Shown piece by piece: positions 1 through 11,062 of a DNA stretch of 64,000 bases. Made by a program: the position numbers and the translations under genes. The notes under the pieces were generated by a model that saw nothing but the letters and a program-made list of their open reading frames with translations, did no database searches and had not been told where the DNA came from. Source of the stretch: Hemicentrotus pulcherrimus (Eukaryota; Echinodermata; Echinoidea; Camarodonta; Strongylocentrotidae); assembly GCA_003118195.1 (NCBI GenBank), contig BEXV01000167.1:115527-179526 (forward strand), read 5' to 3'. Each line of letters starts with the position of its first letter. Position 1 is the stretch's first letter.

Positions 1-214
1 TAAGGCACAATGTTATGTCTGAATCTCTGAGCTATAAAGCTAAAGAAAAGAATGATACTCTACACTTTGTTAAGCTCAAAAGGTGCCCTGTACACCTCTA
101 TTTATTTTCCTAGCATCTCCCGTTCCACCCCTTTCGTCTGAGACAATATTTTTCCCAAACTCCCAATCCCTACTTGAGGTCCTTTCACATATGACGCAAT
201 GAACCTTCTCAAGA

Positions 215-425
215 AGGCGCGATGGCTCAATGGTAGAGTAGCGGTCTCGTAACGTGGAGGTCCCGGATTCGAACCGAGTCGATGCGCTCGTGCCCTGCGG
301 GAAGATTAAACACTCTTTACCAAGTCCCTCGGAGAGGCCATAATGCCATCGGTACCCTAGTTGTTTACTTAGACGCTTAAACAAGCTTTCATAGCAGTCG
401 GGTAAAATAATCATCATCATCAAAC
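215..425 (+). mobile_element. tRNA-derived SINE with ATC-rich tail
   Basis: The 5' part resembles a tRNA. An A-box-like stretch (TGGCTCAATGGTAGAG) lies at 223-238 and a B-box-like stretch (GGATTCGAACC) at 265-275, the usual spacing of an internal Pol III promoter. GCGC at the 5' end can pair with GCGC near 284, but the anticodon and T stems do not pair cleanly, so this is a tRNA-related head and not a working tRNA. About 130 bases of unrelated body follow, then a short ATC repeat near 412-421 and an A-rich end. Head, body and simple-repeat tail is the standard SINE plan, and such elements depend on a partner LINE for reverse transcription. No clear target-site duplication is visible, so both ends are approximate. 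Confidence 0.7.
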
Positions 426-3400
426 AAACGAACAAAACCCACTGCGGAAAAAAAATGGCAAGCTTTTACGTCTTTTTGTTTTGTTAGGTGATTTTATAAC
501 GGACTATGTGTGAACGAATCTTCAGACGGTGCGCTTGCCATGCTATGATGAATGGACGTGCAAACGAACCAAGCTGGTGAGCCTCTTCTAGTATTGGCCA
601 AAGCGTAATGTTACCAGCATACAATAAACAATCGGCTTAGATTGAAGAACAATTTATTGAACTATTCGACGGAAGTCTCTTGCAACTGTACTTCCCCTGC
701 TGTCACCCATTGACATTTTATGTCTGCAATGACTCGACGACAATGTCATAAACAATAAACATTTGCAGGTATATATTAAAATTGGTTAAGATATTAGACA
801 CTTTAGGCGGGATAAGAAGCACTGAAACTGCCAGAACAAGGGAAATGATTTCGCTCGTTTTCAGTTATTTCATTAAAAAGAAGGCCGAAGTTTTTGCCAT
901 TCGGTGTTTATAAAGCTACTCACAGTTTTGTTTTCACAACGGGATGTAATGTGATTGTGTGAGGTGAATTCAGATACAAGCAAAGGTCAATACAACCTGT
1001 TGATCCAAAGAACATTCACTTGGTCTTATGCTATACCTCATCCATCAAATCACGTGACTTCGCGGAACCAATCAGGCGTTTCAAGCACTCAAGGAGAGAA
1101 GAACACGAAACAAAAAACAAAAACAGATACACAAACGGCTAGGGTAAAGTGGAGAGACGCATGGCTAGGTAGAACAGGCTTTTGACCTTTCGAATGACCC
1201 CTTGAAAATGGGTAAATAAGTTGAGGGTTGGAGAAATTAGGTCTCCTCCTGCCCCCCCCCCCTCCCCCTTCACTGCAATGCGTCACAGGCGATGAATGGG
1301 TAAGACTTTTACATCTAAGGATGATAGCACGTTGAATAGAGATTTCGGTCCCACTTTTTTCTTAAAGCAGAAAAGGCAATTCATGCGCATGTACGGCTAT
1401 TAATGAAAGAAATCCATTAAGAGAGATAACACATTGCGTTGATAATTGCATGAAGAATTGCTTGTGTGTGTGTGTGAGGGGTGGGGTGGTGGGGGTAATT
1501 AAGTTTGATTTGAATCTGACATGAAGGTGTCACCTTAATTTGAGGGTACACAAAAATATCCATATTGGCGATTGAAAATTTTGATAAAATTACGATAATT
1601 TTTTTTATACAAATGAAAATCTTGATATTTAATCAACGTGTATGTCAAAACAAAGGGCAAAAATACACTACGAAAACATGGTAAACGTGTTGTTTTCTTC
1701 TTTTAGTTGCAGCCTTGCCTGGTCTGAATTTCAAGGAGTAAACAAAACAATAACTAGGTATCTACTACATTATACTATACTAAAATAGGGCAACATCCAA
1801 AAGAGAATAATTCTCTATATATCCCAATGCACATCAAAGCTCTAAACTGCCTCTTGCTGTATTGCATCAAAGGCCATGTGAATAACGACGTTCTCTCTTT
1901 TTAGCGCAAAAAGGGGAAAACCTTCACAATTATTTACATCACTAATGACAATCGGCGACAAAGATACGCTTTGAGAATGGAGGAGAAAAGGCGACCCTCT
2001 CGCAAATTGATAGAGACTGGAATAAAACATGACAGGGAAAACCATAAATGATGTTAACGCCACTTTCAATTCTTGGCGCACTTATTTATTCTGGAGTAAT
2101 CAGGGTTTTCCTTTACTCACTCGGGGCATGGGTAAAGGAACCTTAGGGATGTATGAATGTTTGGTTGCTGAGTATGTTGAGCTCTCTCTCTCTTTCTCTT
2201 TCTCTCTCTCTCTCTCTCTCCACCTGAAATTTTCACTCAAATTGATTGAAACATTAGTCGATTAGAAACCCGGAAATCTTGAATGAAGCACTTCTCTCCA
2301 AAATTTGACAGTGATGCTTAAATATCGTTCATTAAAGTTCAATTAAAAAAAGGGTATAACTCACACAATTTCTACTAGTGAAATTAATGTTAATCATGTT
2401 ATTCTCATGATAAACTGCTTTAGCCCTTTTCTCAACCAGTAAAAGACTAACCGTGTATACATACCTTTGCTAGACAAGATAATCGTTTTACGTAGTATCG
2501 TTGATGGTTTTGAGATGACTGCACATTAAAAAACAACACCTTCCGCTCCCGCATTGAATCAAACAATGACATTCTGAGAACGTGTAACCGTTTCTGACAG
2601 GATGAATGCAGATCAAATTTGGACACCATTCTCAAATTCTCCTAATGATAATGCTATAGGACCGCCGAGGAATTGATGGCAAATCATAATAGATATTTTG
2701 ACAACCCATGGGGAATTCAAGGCTTTAACGGATTTGCCAATGTACAGTTCCTGAGATTATGTTTGCTGCGTGAGAATTACGTTTTTTTTTTTTATTTGTT
2801 GCTTAGACAAATAATGACGGGGTCGCTTCCTGGGGTTTAGGAAGGAAAGTGTCTAAAGGGTGTTATTTATGACTGATCCAATGAGCGGAAATATTATCAT
2901 TACAATGAGGGTAACCTATTGGTCCTCTGTGGCTTGTTAGTGATTATTATAAAGATTTTGAGATTACTGAAATATCGAAGAGGATGTACTTGAGTTAATG
3001 TTTCCTGTTTCTATCTGTCTGGCCAGATTCTGTGTACAATATTATGAACCATGTGATGATAGATAAGGATACACGACTATAACAATACAATATTAATGAG
3101 TTAAGCTTTGAACGCGCCTAATACTACATGTATGTGTCTAGGCGCCCATGGTGATATTTTCATTGCAGCCACTATAAATTATTACATAAATGTTATTTAG
3201 TACGGCTTATTAATAAATTCCCGTTTATATTTACGGGGAAATTGCAATGACGACAGTTAAAGATGCATGAATGTAAGTCAACTTCTTATTGCGATTATCA
3301 TTTTGAAAATGAAAATAGATATTAAGTGTTATGACAAAAAATATCAAAGCAAGGAAGATGTCACGCACTTAAAAACAGAACTGGAGTGGGCCATTTGTTT

Positions 3401-6400
3401 AATTGTTATTATTTAGAACCCCCCCCCCTTTGCCATCCGCTTGAACAGGGATAAAGGGCGTCTCATGCCCCCACAAATGGGCACACTCATGCAGTGGACA
3501 AGGGTGTTTAAAATAGACAAATACGTTTATTAAGAATGTAACAAAAAGACCACTTCCACCACCTCAGTTTATCTTTGGCACTTTTAATAAGATCACTCAT
3601 TAAATAACAATGTCAAGCAGTAAAGTATTATGAAGTAATCAAATGAGAATACTGTGAAAACGTATGGGCCTGCTCAACGTTGAAAAGAAAAAAAAAACTA
3701 AACAGACAAGGGCAAGATGAAAATGGGGAATGGGATATTGTGACTTTATAAAGAGATAGCGTGTGTCATAACAACAGAAGTACAGTGGGATAGAATCTAA
3801 TTGAGAGAAGTTAAATCTGACCATCGCCCCTCCTGATGTGAATTCATGTACACGTAGGTGAATCTCGTAGCAGGTCTTTCACTTTATTGTCATGGTAACA
3901 CAAAACGAGTAATCCTATCCTCCACCCCGTATATCTTACCATATCCTTAATCTCATCCACACTGTATCAATCTTATTTGCTCCATGGTTTGTCATGGCCG
4001 ATGTCGTGTTTATAGATTAAACACAACGGGGAATTGATATCACCTCCATTTAAACCATCACAAGGAGCGGTACACAAAAGAGTGGGTGAAAGAAAGGGGG
4101 AAATAGGAATTATATGTCATGATGTTAAGTTGTCAATTTCGCCTTGATCTGTTATTGGTGCCAAAAAAGCGTCGCACTATCAAATTTCCTTCGGTTATTC
4201 TTTCTTTCTTTGCTCTAACAGGGTTCGGCCAATAGCGCTTGTTTATGTAATGAATACGGTGTGGGATGTCGCAAATCTTTGAATAGCAAATGAATACTTC
4301 AAATCATCACGTAGATGGACGCTATAGAAAAAACTATCGTAATATAGCCGTCCTGACCTTGGGCTTACAATGAAACAAGTTTGTTATTTCCGCACGCGCT
4401 TACATCCGTCGTTCCACATAATTATCAACAAAATAGAGTAAAAATTAAATTAAAAAAATACATTAAAGTATTTTGGATATATCTTATAAATCACAAGTGA
4501 TTTTATTGGGGACTTAGAAGTATATCGTGGAATTTTAAGAGATGCCAGATAATAATAGGATTTTTACATAATGTACGATGCTAATTAAGCTTTTAGGAAA
4601 GAAAAGATATGAATATATATACACACTATAAACATGATAAACGAGATACAGTCACAAAAAACAAAAAAGGTGGCACATGAGATATAATGTGGAATAAGTA
4701 CAGTGATAATAATCATGTATTTCGTTTAAACCACATCATGCATGGCTTTAAAACAAAATCTGTTGATGGCCTTTTGACTCGTCTGAATAAAATATTGTCT
4801 CTGCATGTGATTGAGATCACACGAGTGTTTTTGTGGTAAAGTCGCTGCGGCTTCAAAACACCTTGTGATGGGAGGGTTGCATCCATCAACCCATATCATT
4901 CTTCAACGAAACAAATGACACCATTGCTCCTCCATCTTGCTGACATACTGGTGTAATCATCTATCGGGATATTTTTGCAATAAACACTTTCTGAAGATAT
5001 AAAATCAATTACTTGAGTTTCTCAGAGTACAATGATTTATAGCTGGGTCTTTTAATACATATGTAAACAATGTGTCTTTCACAGAATGATGTAACATAAT
5101 TTTAGCAGTCCTTCCTGTATAAGAATGCGGTGAATTAAATGAATTTCTTTATATTGAAGACATACCAAAGATATTATTTTAGTCTTCTTAAACTAATCAT
5201 TAAATTTCAGATTCAGATTTAAATTTCTCATTCACATGTATATTACTCAGCATTCCTGAGTGAAGCAATATGGTTGATTGAATTTATGGTTTTCTGTTAC
5301 AAATTTATCTATTTTTATATTTCTATCAGTCTTTCATTTAAATATATGAAAATACATTGTATCACCTTATGCAATGACAAAACCTTATAGGCAGAATAAT
5401 ATGTTATTTTTCCATTGCGCGTTACGTAACGACAGAAGAAAGACTGCGTCCTGCAAGAAACTGTCCTCGTTAAAGTTCACTTATCGACATTTCTTATCTT
5501 ATCTCGAGCAAAAGAGTGTCGTAAAGAGGTGGACGCTGAGAAAGGCATCACCATGCACTCCCAAACTATCTTGATTAATCAAATTAAACGGGATCAGACA
5601 TATATAAATAACCTACATGACATAAGCAGCATAACTTTGAATGCCTATAAGTAAATCTGTATATACACTCATAGAGCAAACTTAAATTAAGCATTGAGAT
5701 ATTTTTTGATTAAGTTGTTTTGTCACCATGCACGGTATGTGTAAGGGATAATTAATTATTCAGCAAAAATATGAGCCATTTAAGCATGAAACTACCGAAC
5801 AGAGGAGGAAAACGTCAGTGTCTTTAAGTTGACATCTTACTAAGATTACATAGGCAAGGAGGCAGGCCTTTTGGGTTGGATTGGATAGGGGAAGCATAAT
5901 GTAAAATAGTGGCCGAGAAGAGAGATACGGGCATGGAGAAAATAATGATTAGAAAAAAACGCACAAGACAAGGGGAGATAAAAGGAACAGAAAGAAAGAT
6001 GTCAACAATAAGTCAGTGAGACAAAGAGAGACGGTGAGAGAAAAAAAAAACGCACCAACCTCTCATAAAAAAGAAGAATACTGCACTGGTCAGAAATATA
6101 TTATTAAAAAAAAAGATAAATACACTATACCTAAAAAACGTCACCCTGAAGAAATACATGTAGATCTCAAGTCAACATTATCAACTCTCATTGATTGCAC
6201 TAGGGAGCCCAGAGTTGTATTAAAATGGTGATCAATTATTTGGGTTAGGAATTAATACGAGTATATGTATGAAAATAAGTGTATTTAGACATGACTTGTA
6301 ATGGGAATGACTTTATCCCGTTAGCAAATTTACCATAGAATCGTTAAATGACGAAGGCTAAATGAAGAGACAAATTGGCAAGCGCTAGCTCACCTGTATA

Positions 6401-6535
6401 GGTATTAGGTAAGTGTGTGTTTGGTCTTTAGGATATGGGACGGCAAATACAGCTACCCATAATATGCGGGGGCGGGGGGCTTGCAAAATACGAATTTAGG
6501 GCGAGAGTGGTAGCAACAGTACAAAAAAGAGGGAA
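426..6535. other. AT-rich non-coding stretch, no gene seen
   Basis: No reading frame here looks coding: all are under about 80 codons and several are translations of simple repeats. Visible items are a C-run with a short interruption near 1249-1267, a TG run with a G-rich continuation at 1463-1496, a CT microsatellite at 2182-2221 (listed separately), and a C-run at 3420-3428. Frames in 5374-5574 and 6016-6231 are short, lysine-rich and unconvincing. I see no transposon ends. Confidence 0.6.
2182..2221. repeat. (CT)n microsatellite
   Basis: About 40 bases of CT dinucleotides interrupted by two CTTT steps. Confidence 0.9.
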
Positions 6536-6536
6536 A

Positions 6537-6597
6537 CAGAGAGAGAGAGAGATATTGGAAGAGAGAGAGATATTGGAAGAGAACGGAAGAGAGAGGA
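6537..6597. repeat. GA-rich tandem repeat, 18-base unit
   Basis: The 18-base unit GAGAGAGAGATATTGGAA occurs twice in tandem at 6543-6560 and 6561-6578, followed by degenerate GA-rich copies. This GA run accounts for the charged (RE-rich) frame on the plus strand and the serine/leucine-rich frame on the minus strand. Confidence 0.85.
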
Positions 6598-6717
6598 AGC
6601 ACGCATACAGGGATGATCAACATGATCATGAAGATAATGCAAGTTTCTCGTATGTTGAATGATGCCTAATCTACCGGGAGCCATTTTTAAATTACTCAGT
6701 GAATACAGATTGAAGGG

Positions 6718-6813
6718 GGTAACATACCTCCCGGTTGATTACCGAGACCAGATTAATTCCACCCGCTTCTCGGCACACGAAGGTTAACGCATTCAACCAT
6801 TGACCTACTACGA
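6718..6813 (-). mobile_element. Decayed tRNA-like element (SINE head or tRNA relic)
   Basis: Read on the minus strand, this begins near 6813 with a D-arm-like stretch (GGTCAATGGTTGAATGC). About 30 bases later comes a degenerate T-arm-like stretch (GGGTGGAATTAATC) in place of the GGTTCGAATCC consensus. The order and spacing fit a tRNA, but the B box is badly damaged and no acceptor pairing is evident. It could be the head of an old SINE or a tRNA pseudogene. No tail repeat is visible. Confidence 0.4.
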
Positions 6814-9238
6814 CTAAACCATGTTAACTGTAAAGGTATCCTCTCAGATTTTATCCCTCAGATTCAAGCATTTACTTCTTATATACGCGATATTGATCAC
6901 TCATTTTCTCTGTATTGGTGAATATAGCTTTAAGAATCATATATAGGCAACTAATTTTGTTTTTTTCCCGTTGCTTCATGACCCGGGGGCCATCAATTGA
7001 ATGTTATGACATCGATTCTGGGATAAAATTGGATTCGTTTCTTAACATTCATGACATTTTGTTTGATACTCTAGGCGCGGTATTGATCGTATGTGAAATC
7101 CTAAGCTGGGTGGAAGTGAATGAATTGGTAACGAGGGACATGTATTGCGCTACATTGCTGAGAAGATTAGCCGAAAGGGAATACCGTCCTATGGATTCAA
7201 AATTAATCATTTATGCACTTAGGATTAATATTGGAGAACTCAGGCTGAATCAATAATGGAAATACTGTATGTAACATTGTCGCAGGCAATTCAAACATAA
7301 AAAAGTATCATAACTCCGTTTAATGAAAGCGACTGGCAACAGATGTTTTCTAAGTAGGATAACACAATTTTACATTTTAGTCTTTCTGCTAAGCATTCAT
7401 TCAGCTTATAATGTGTCGTCTTTACCAATTCCCTCTCATTTACAAAAACACACGCACACGCACACATGATTGCTCCTTCCCTTTCTCTCACTGGTTCTAA
7501 ATATTGTTTATGCGCATGGTAGCACAATCAATAATTAATACATAAAATACAAAATTACTGTCTGATAGGAAATGACGCACAACGTCCAGCATGAAAATCG
7601 TATTCGTTTTACATAATCAAGCAAACGGTGTAGATCTTTACGCTCTTCCAGCTCTAATTCTTTGTTGTTTTTTCTTAATAAAAAAAGAGTTGTACCTCTT
7701 TATCTATCGTCTTCTTATCTCCCTTTTTCTCTTTTTCATCTGTCCTACTATCTATGTTCTTATTGTTTATCGAAAATTGCTTTAAGATATTTCTTTATCA
7801 TGTGAATATCTGATCCTGTTTGTTTCCATCTAACGAATCCCCTCCAGTCCATATCGATCGATCTACGTTTATTGCAACTCACATTGATCGATCACACCGT
7901 CCAAAAAAAAANAAAAAATGCTGCATTTTGGAGAGTGGAAGAGGCAGAATATATATGGATTTTCTGGAGTGGAAATCCGCGATGATTTCAATATGACGAG
8001 GAGTTAACACGACTTGAGATGTAGCTATAGGTGGGCGATCGATTTCACGGGATTGCATTTGAGTCGGGGTGCGAGAAAATAATTTCAGATCTCCTTTAAA
8101 AGAAATCACCATTTTGATAATACCAGCATCACCGGGTGCACCAGTGAATCTGTAAGTTGTGCTATGAAAGCGTAAGGTCGAAATTAATTTGAGTTGATAG
8201 CATTACAGTTGTTACAGTGGGGAAGTCCATGGCATTCTTGACTGTTTTATAATATTTGTAAGGTTGTCATCCTTAAGCTTGTTTAAATGCAAAGCATCGA
8301 ATTTGCATAGAAGATTACGTAAGCGACGCACATTATTACAGCTTCTTGAGGAGTGATCCCTATACAGTCATGTAGGCGACATAATCACCCTTTGACAACA
8401 TCAAAGTACATGAATAATCGTATGAAGTATGATAGCGTTGATCTAATTACCAAATTTGTTGCGAACGAACACTGGAGTGGACTTGATTTTTCACAAAAAC
8501 GTGGCAAGATATAAAAATGACATTTAGTAGTCTAGTAATGCACTGCGGTATACACCACTCGCAAGGTGAAATTATCTGTGGTGAATATATTATGATTAAA
8601 GTTAGCAAATATGTTGAGAAAAAATATAAGGTATCTTCAATGAACGAGATGAAATCGAAATATAAGCATTTCACTTGGTTTTTAGTACTTTGTAAGTATA
8701 GCATCGGTAACATTACAAAAGGATTGGTTTTTTCACATTAAGGACTGAGAAAAGATCTGACAAAACGAATAAGAAATAACATTATACATATATTTACAAG
8801 AAGTTATTTCAAATGGCTATTACTAGTTGCTTCTAAATCACTAACAAAAATTATATAATACACTGAAATTAATTTTTCTGGTTATTTTGGGGTGTGGTTT
8901 CTCAATTTGGAAATGTAATGTTGTGTCTGATCAATGTTAAACAAACAACAAAAGGATATAAAATGCATATAATTTTAGAACACAAAGTTCGTGTTATGGC
9001 ACTTTTAACCAAATCACAATGTTTAGGCCCACAGTCTTGTCAATGAAACTAAACGAATATTTCAACATGTACTCACCAAGCACTGTCCATGTTTAGGCAA
9101 GGATAGCTAAATATTCAAGAGAAAACAAAAAAGGACACATGGCCATGATATTGTCACATTCACCAAATAAAGCGTTCCGCGATACAATCACAATCTCTGT
9201 TTGTCAGATGAATATTAGCTGCTAGTAAGTAAACTGCT
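6814..9238. other. AT-rich non-coding stretch
   Basis: No credible gene. A 113-codon plus-strand frame at 6915-7256 lacks an ATG at its start and matches nothing I know. A short CA/CG-rich run lies at 7447-7467. A single N inside a poly-A at 7912 breaks another frame. Overlapping frames at 8447-8741 are AT-rich and look accidental. Confidence 0.55.
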
Positions 9239-9600
9239 TGGACGGTCTGAATGACCTCTGCTCGGCTGTTGATCGGCCAACTTTGAGAGGGAAGGACCGT
9301 CAGCGTATTCCTTATAACCGGGGCAAGCGTGAAACAGTTTCAACTGTTGGTTAAAAAAAAAACTGTGCCAGGTGATCTAGAGCAACTAGCTGCTACTCTA
9401 GTGTAAATCCATGAGCAGCCAGCCAGCCTCTCCGCCTGTGCTGCTCCTCCGTCCTCCGTGAGCGAGCAATGTGATTTCAGCGGGAGCACTCCGCAGAGGA
9501 AAGGTGTTCATAAAATTCGCACGGTCGTGTGCGCAGGCGCAGTGAGATTACTCCAAGAGTTGCCATTGGCGTATACACAATCTTCTCAAACAACCCTTTT
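9239..9600. promoter_or_regulatory. CpG-richer promoter-like or enhancer-like patch
   Basis: This is the clearest rise in G+C and CpG in the left third. It holds TTATAACC near 9313, a GCAGCCAGCCAGCC run at 9414-9427, CTCCGTCCTCCG near 9447, TTCATAAAATTCGC near 9508, an NRF1-like word (TGCGCAGGCGCA) at about 9530-9541, and CCATTGG (an inverted CCAAT box) near 9564. NRF1 and CCAAT words in a CpG-rich setting are typical of animal proximal promoters. The motifs could serve either strand. Only very short frames are present (ATG at 9411, 16 codons), so a 5' UTR or non-coding first exon is possible but not shown. Confidence 0.4.
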
Positions 9601-10734
9601 CCTAAGGATTTATACCAGTATCTCCTAAAAGTATTTTGGTTTTGATGAAATGTAGCTCTAGCTCTACAACTTTGTAAAATTTAATGATAATGTCAAGTAA
9701 TATGATGATGTATTTATGCACAAAAAAGGGTAAGTTCTCCGCAATATCCTGATGTCTACCGGAAAAGAATCACTGTACATGTCACCCATAATAATGATAA
9801 CATATTTGTTGCTGTTAAAAACGATGCGAATGATAACAGTTATAGTAGATTAGATATGAATCGCAGCAGCAGTCTCTCATCCCCACAATACAAATGTTAT
9901 CATTATCTAATCATTGTACTCTGAAGTAAACCAATGAAGGGGAAGAAACAGCACTTCCTTCGTAATCAGTGAAGATTTTGACTGATTTTCCTTTTCATTT
10001 TTAGTTGCTCATCCTTAATTTTTCCTTCAATATCAAGACAGTATATCAATATCAAGACACGTATAGTAAAAACAATTTCTTAGAAAATTCTTCTATTTCA
10101 TCTTTATTTCAAGCATCAACATTCATCACGGATATGCTTGTACAATGACTTCCCTCATCCGGACCATTTACATAAATCATTTCATTACTAACGCATCCCA
10201 AATTAAAGATAATGACTGGATAGTCAGATACAGGAAGCAGAACGGTAATCATGGCAATGAGGTTAGCGATAATCATGACAATGGTCTCTCGCGTGGCAAG
10301 TCATCGTCCATATATAATGACCGAGATACCAATTAATTAGTAGTGATCTCTGAATACTCCATCATAACGACAAACTCATTCGCAGAATCGGCTAAAATCC
10401 AAACTATACGACGTCATGCGTTACCATGCGAACACGAAAATACACAAGCTACAAAGACCACGAATATCAGTTAGAAATGTATGTCCATATTAACACGTTT
10501 GGCTTCGTTTAAACGTTTGAATGTTGAGCCATACTTTCAGTTCTTTCATTGAATTGGCCCGGAAGTACACGTAGGCCTTATACTGCAATGGCTTAAACTT
10601 TTGCTTAAGATTGAAATATCCGTTGGCTTACCTGTTGGGCAAAATTAATCTGTCATATTTTCGATAGATTACGTTCCGAAAGAGATGAATAGGGCTTTCA
10701 AAAAGTTGTTGTTTTGTCGTTTGCGACCTAGCTG
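9601..10734. other. Non-coding stretch with a small tandem duplication
   Basis: No gene seen. A 19-base unit beginning CAATATCAAGACA is duplicated at 10028-10046 and 10047-10065 with slight divergence. A 63-codon frame at 10145-10336 is not recognisable. Confidence 0.55.
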
Positions 10735-11062
10735 ATACCATAATCAAGACCAATGACAACCATAAAAGTACCAACGCCGATGTATGTACCAAAACACACC
10801 TATACCAATATTTGTAAATATAGTATACCAGTAATCCCTATACCGATATGAATAGTCCTAACATTAGCATTACCAATACTAATATCAATACCGATACCAA
10901 TGCCAACGACATTACTAACGCCAATACCAGTTTGCTAATAACCAAACAAATATCAAACTAACACTAACACCAGTACCAGTATCACTGCCAATGCCATTAC
11001 CAATAACAGCACCAGTACCAATACTCTAACCCGAATTCTAATCCCGCAGTTAATACCAATCG
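10735..11062. repeat. Degenerate TACCAA-type hexamer array
   Basis: The tract is dominated by variants of a six-base unit (TACCAA, TACCAG, TACCGA, GCCAAT). The CCA core keeps strict six-base phase over long runs: from 10873 to 10927 at multiples of six, then, after one phase shift, at 10970, 10976, 10988, 10994, 11000, 11012 and 11018. The strand is strongly asymmetric (A/C-rich, G-poor). It is an old, mutated simple-sequence array and shows no open coding frame of note. Confidence 0.85.

Noticed and set aside
76..435. A 119-codon minus-strand frame
   Set aside because: It is the antisense translation of the SINE and its flanks, and the arginine/glutamate-rich part comes from the tRNA-like head.
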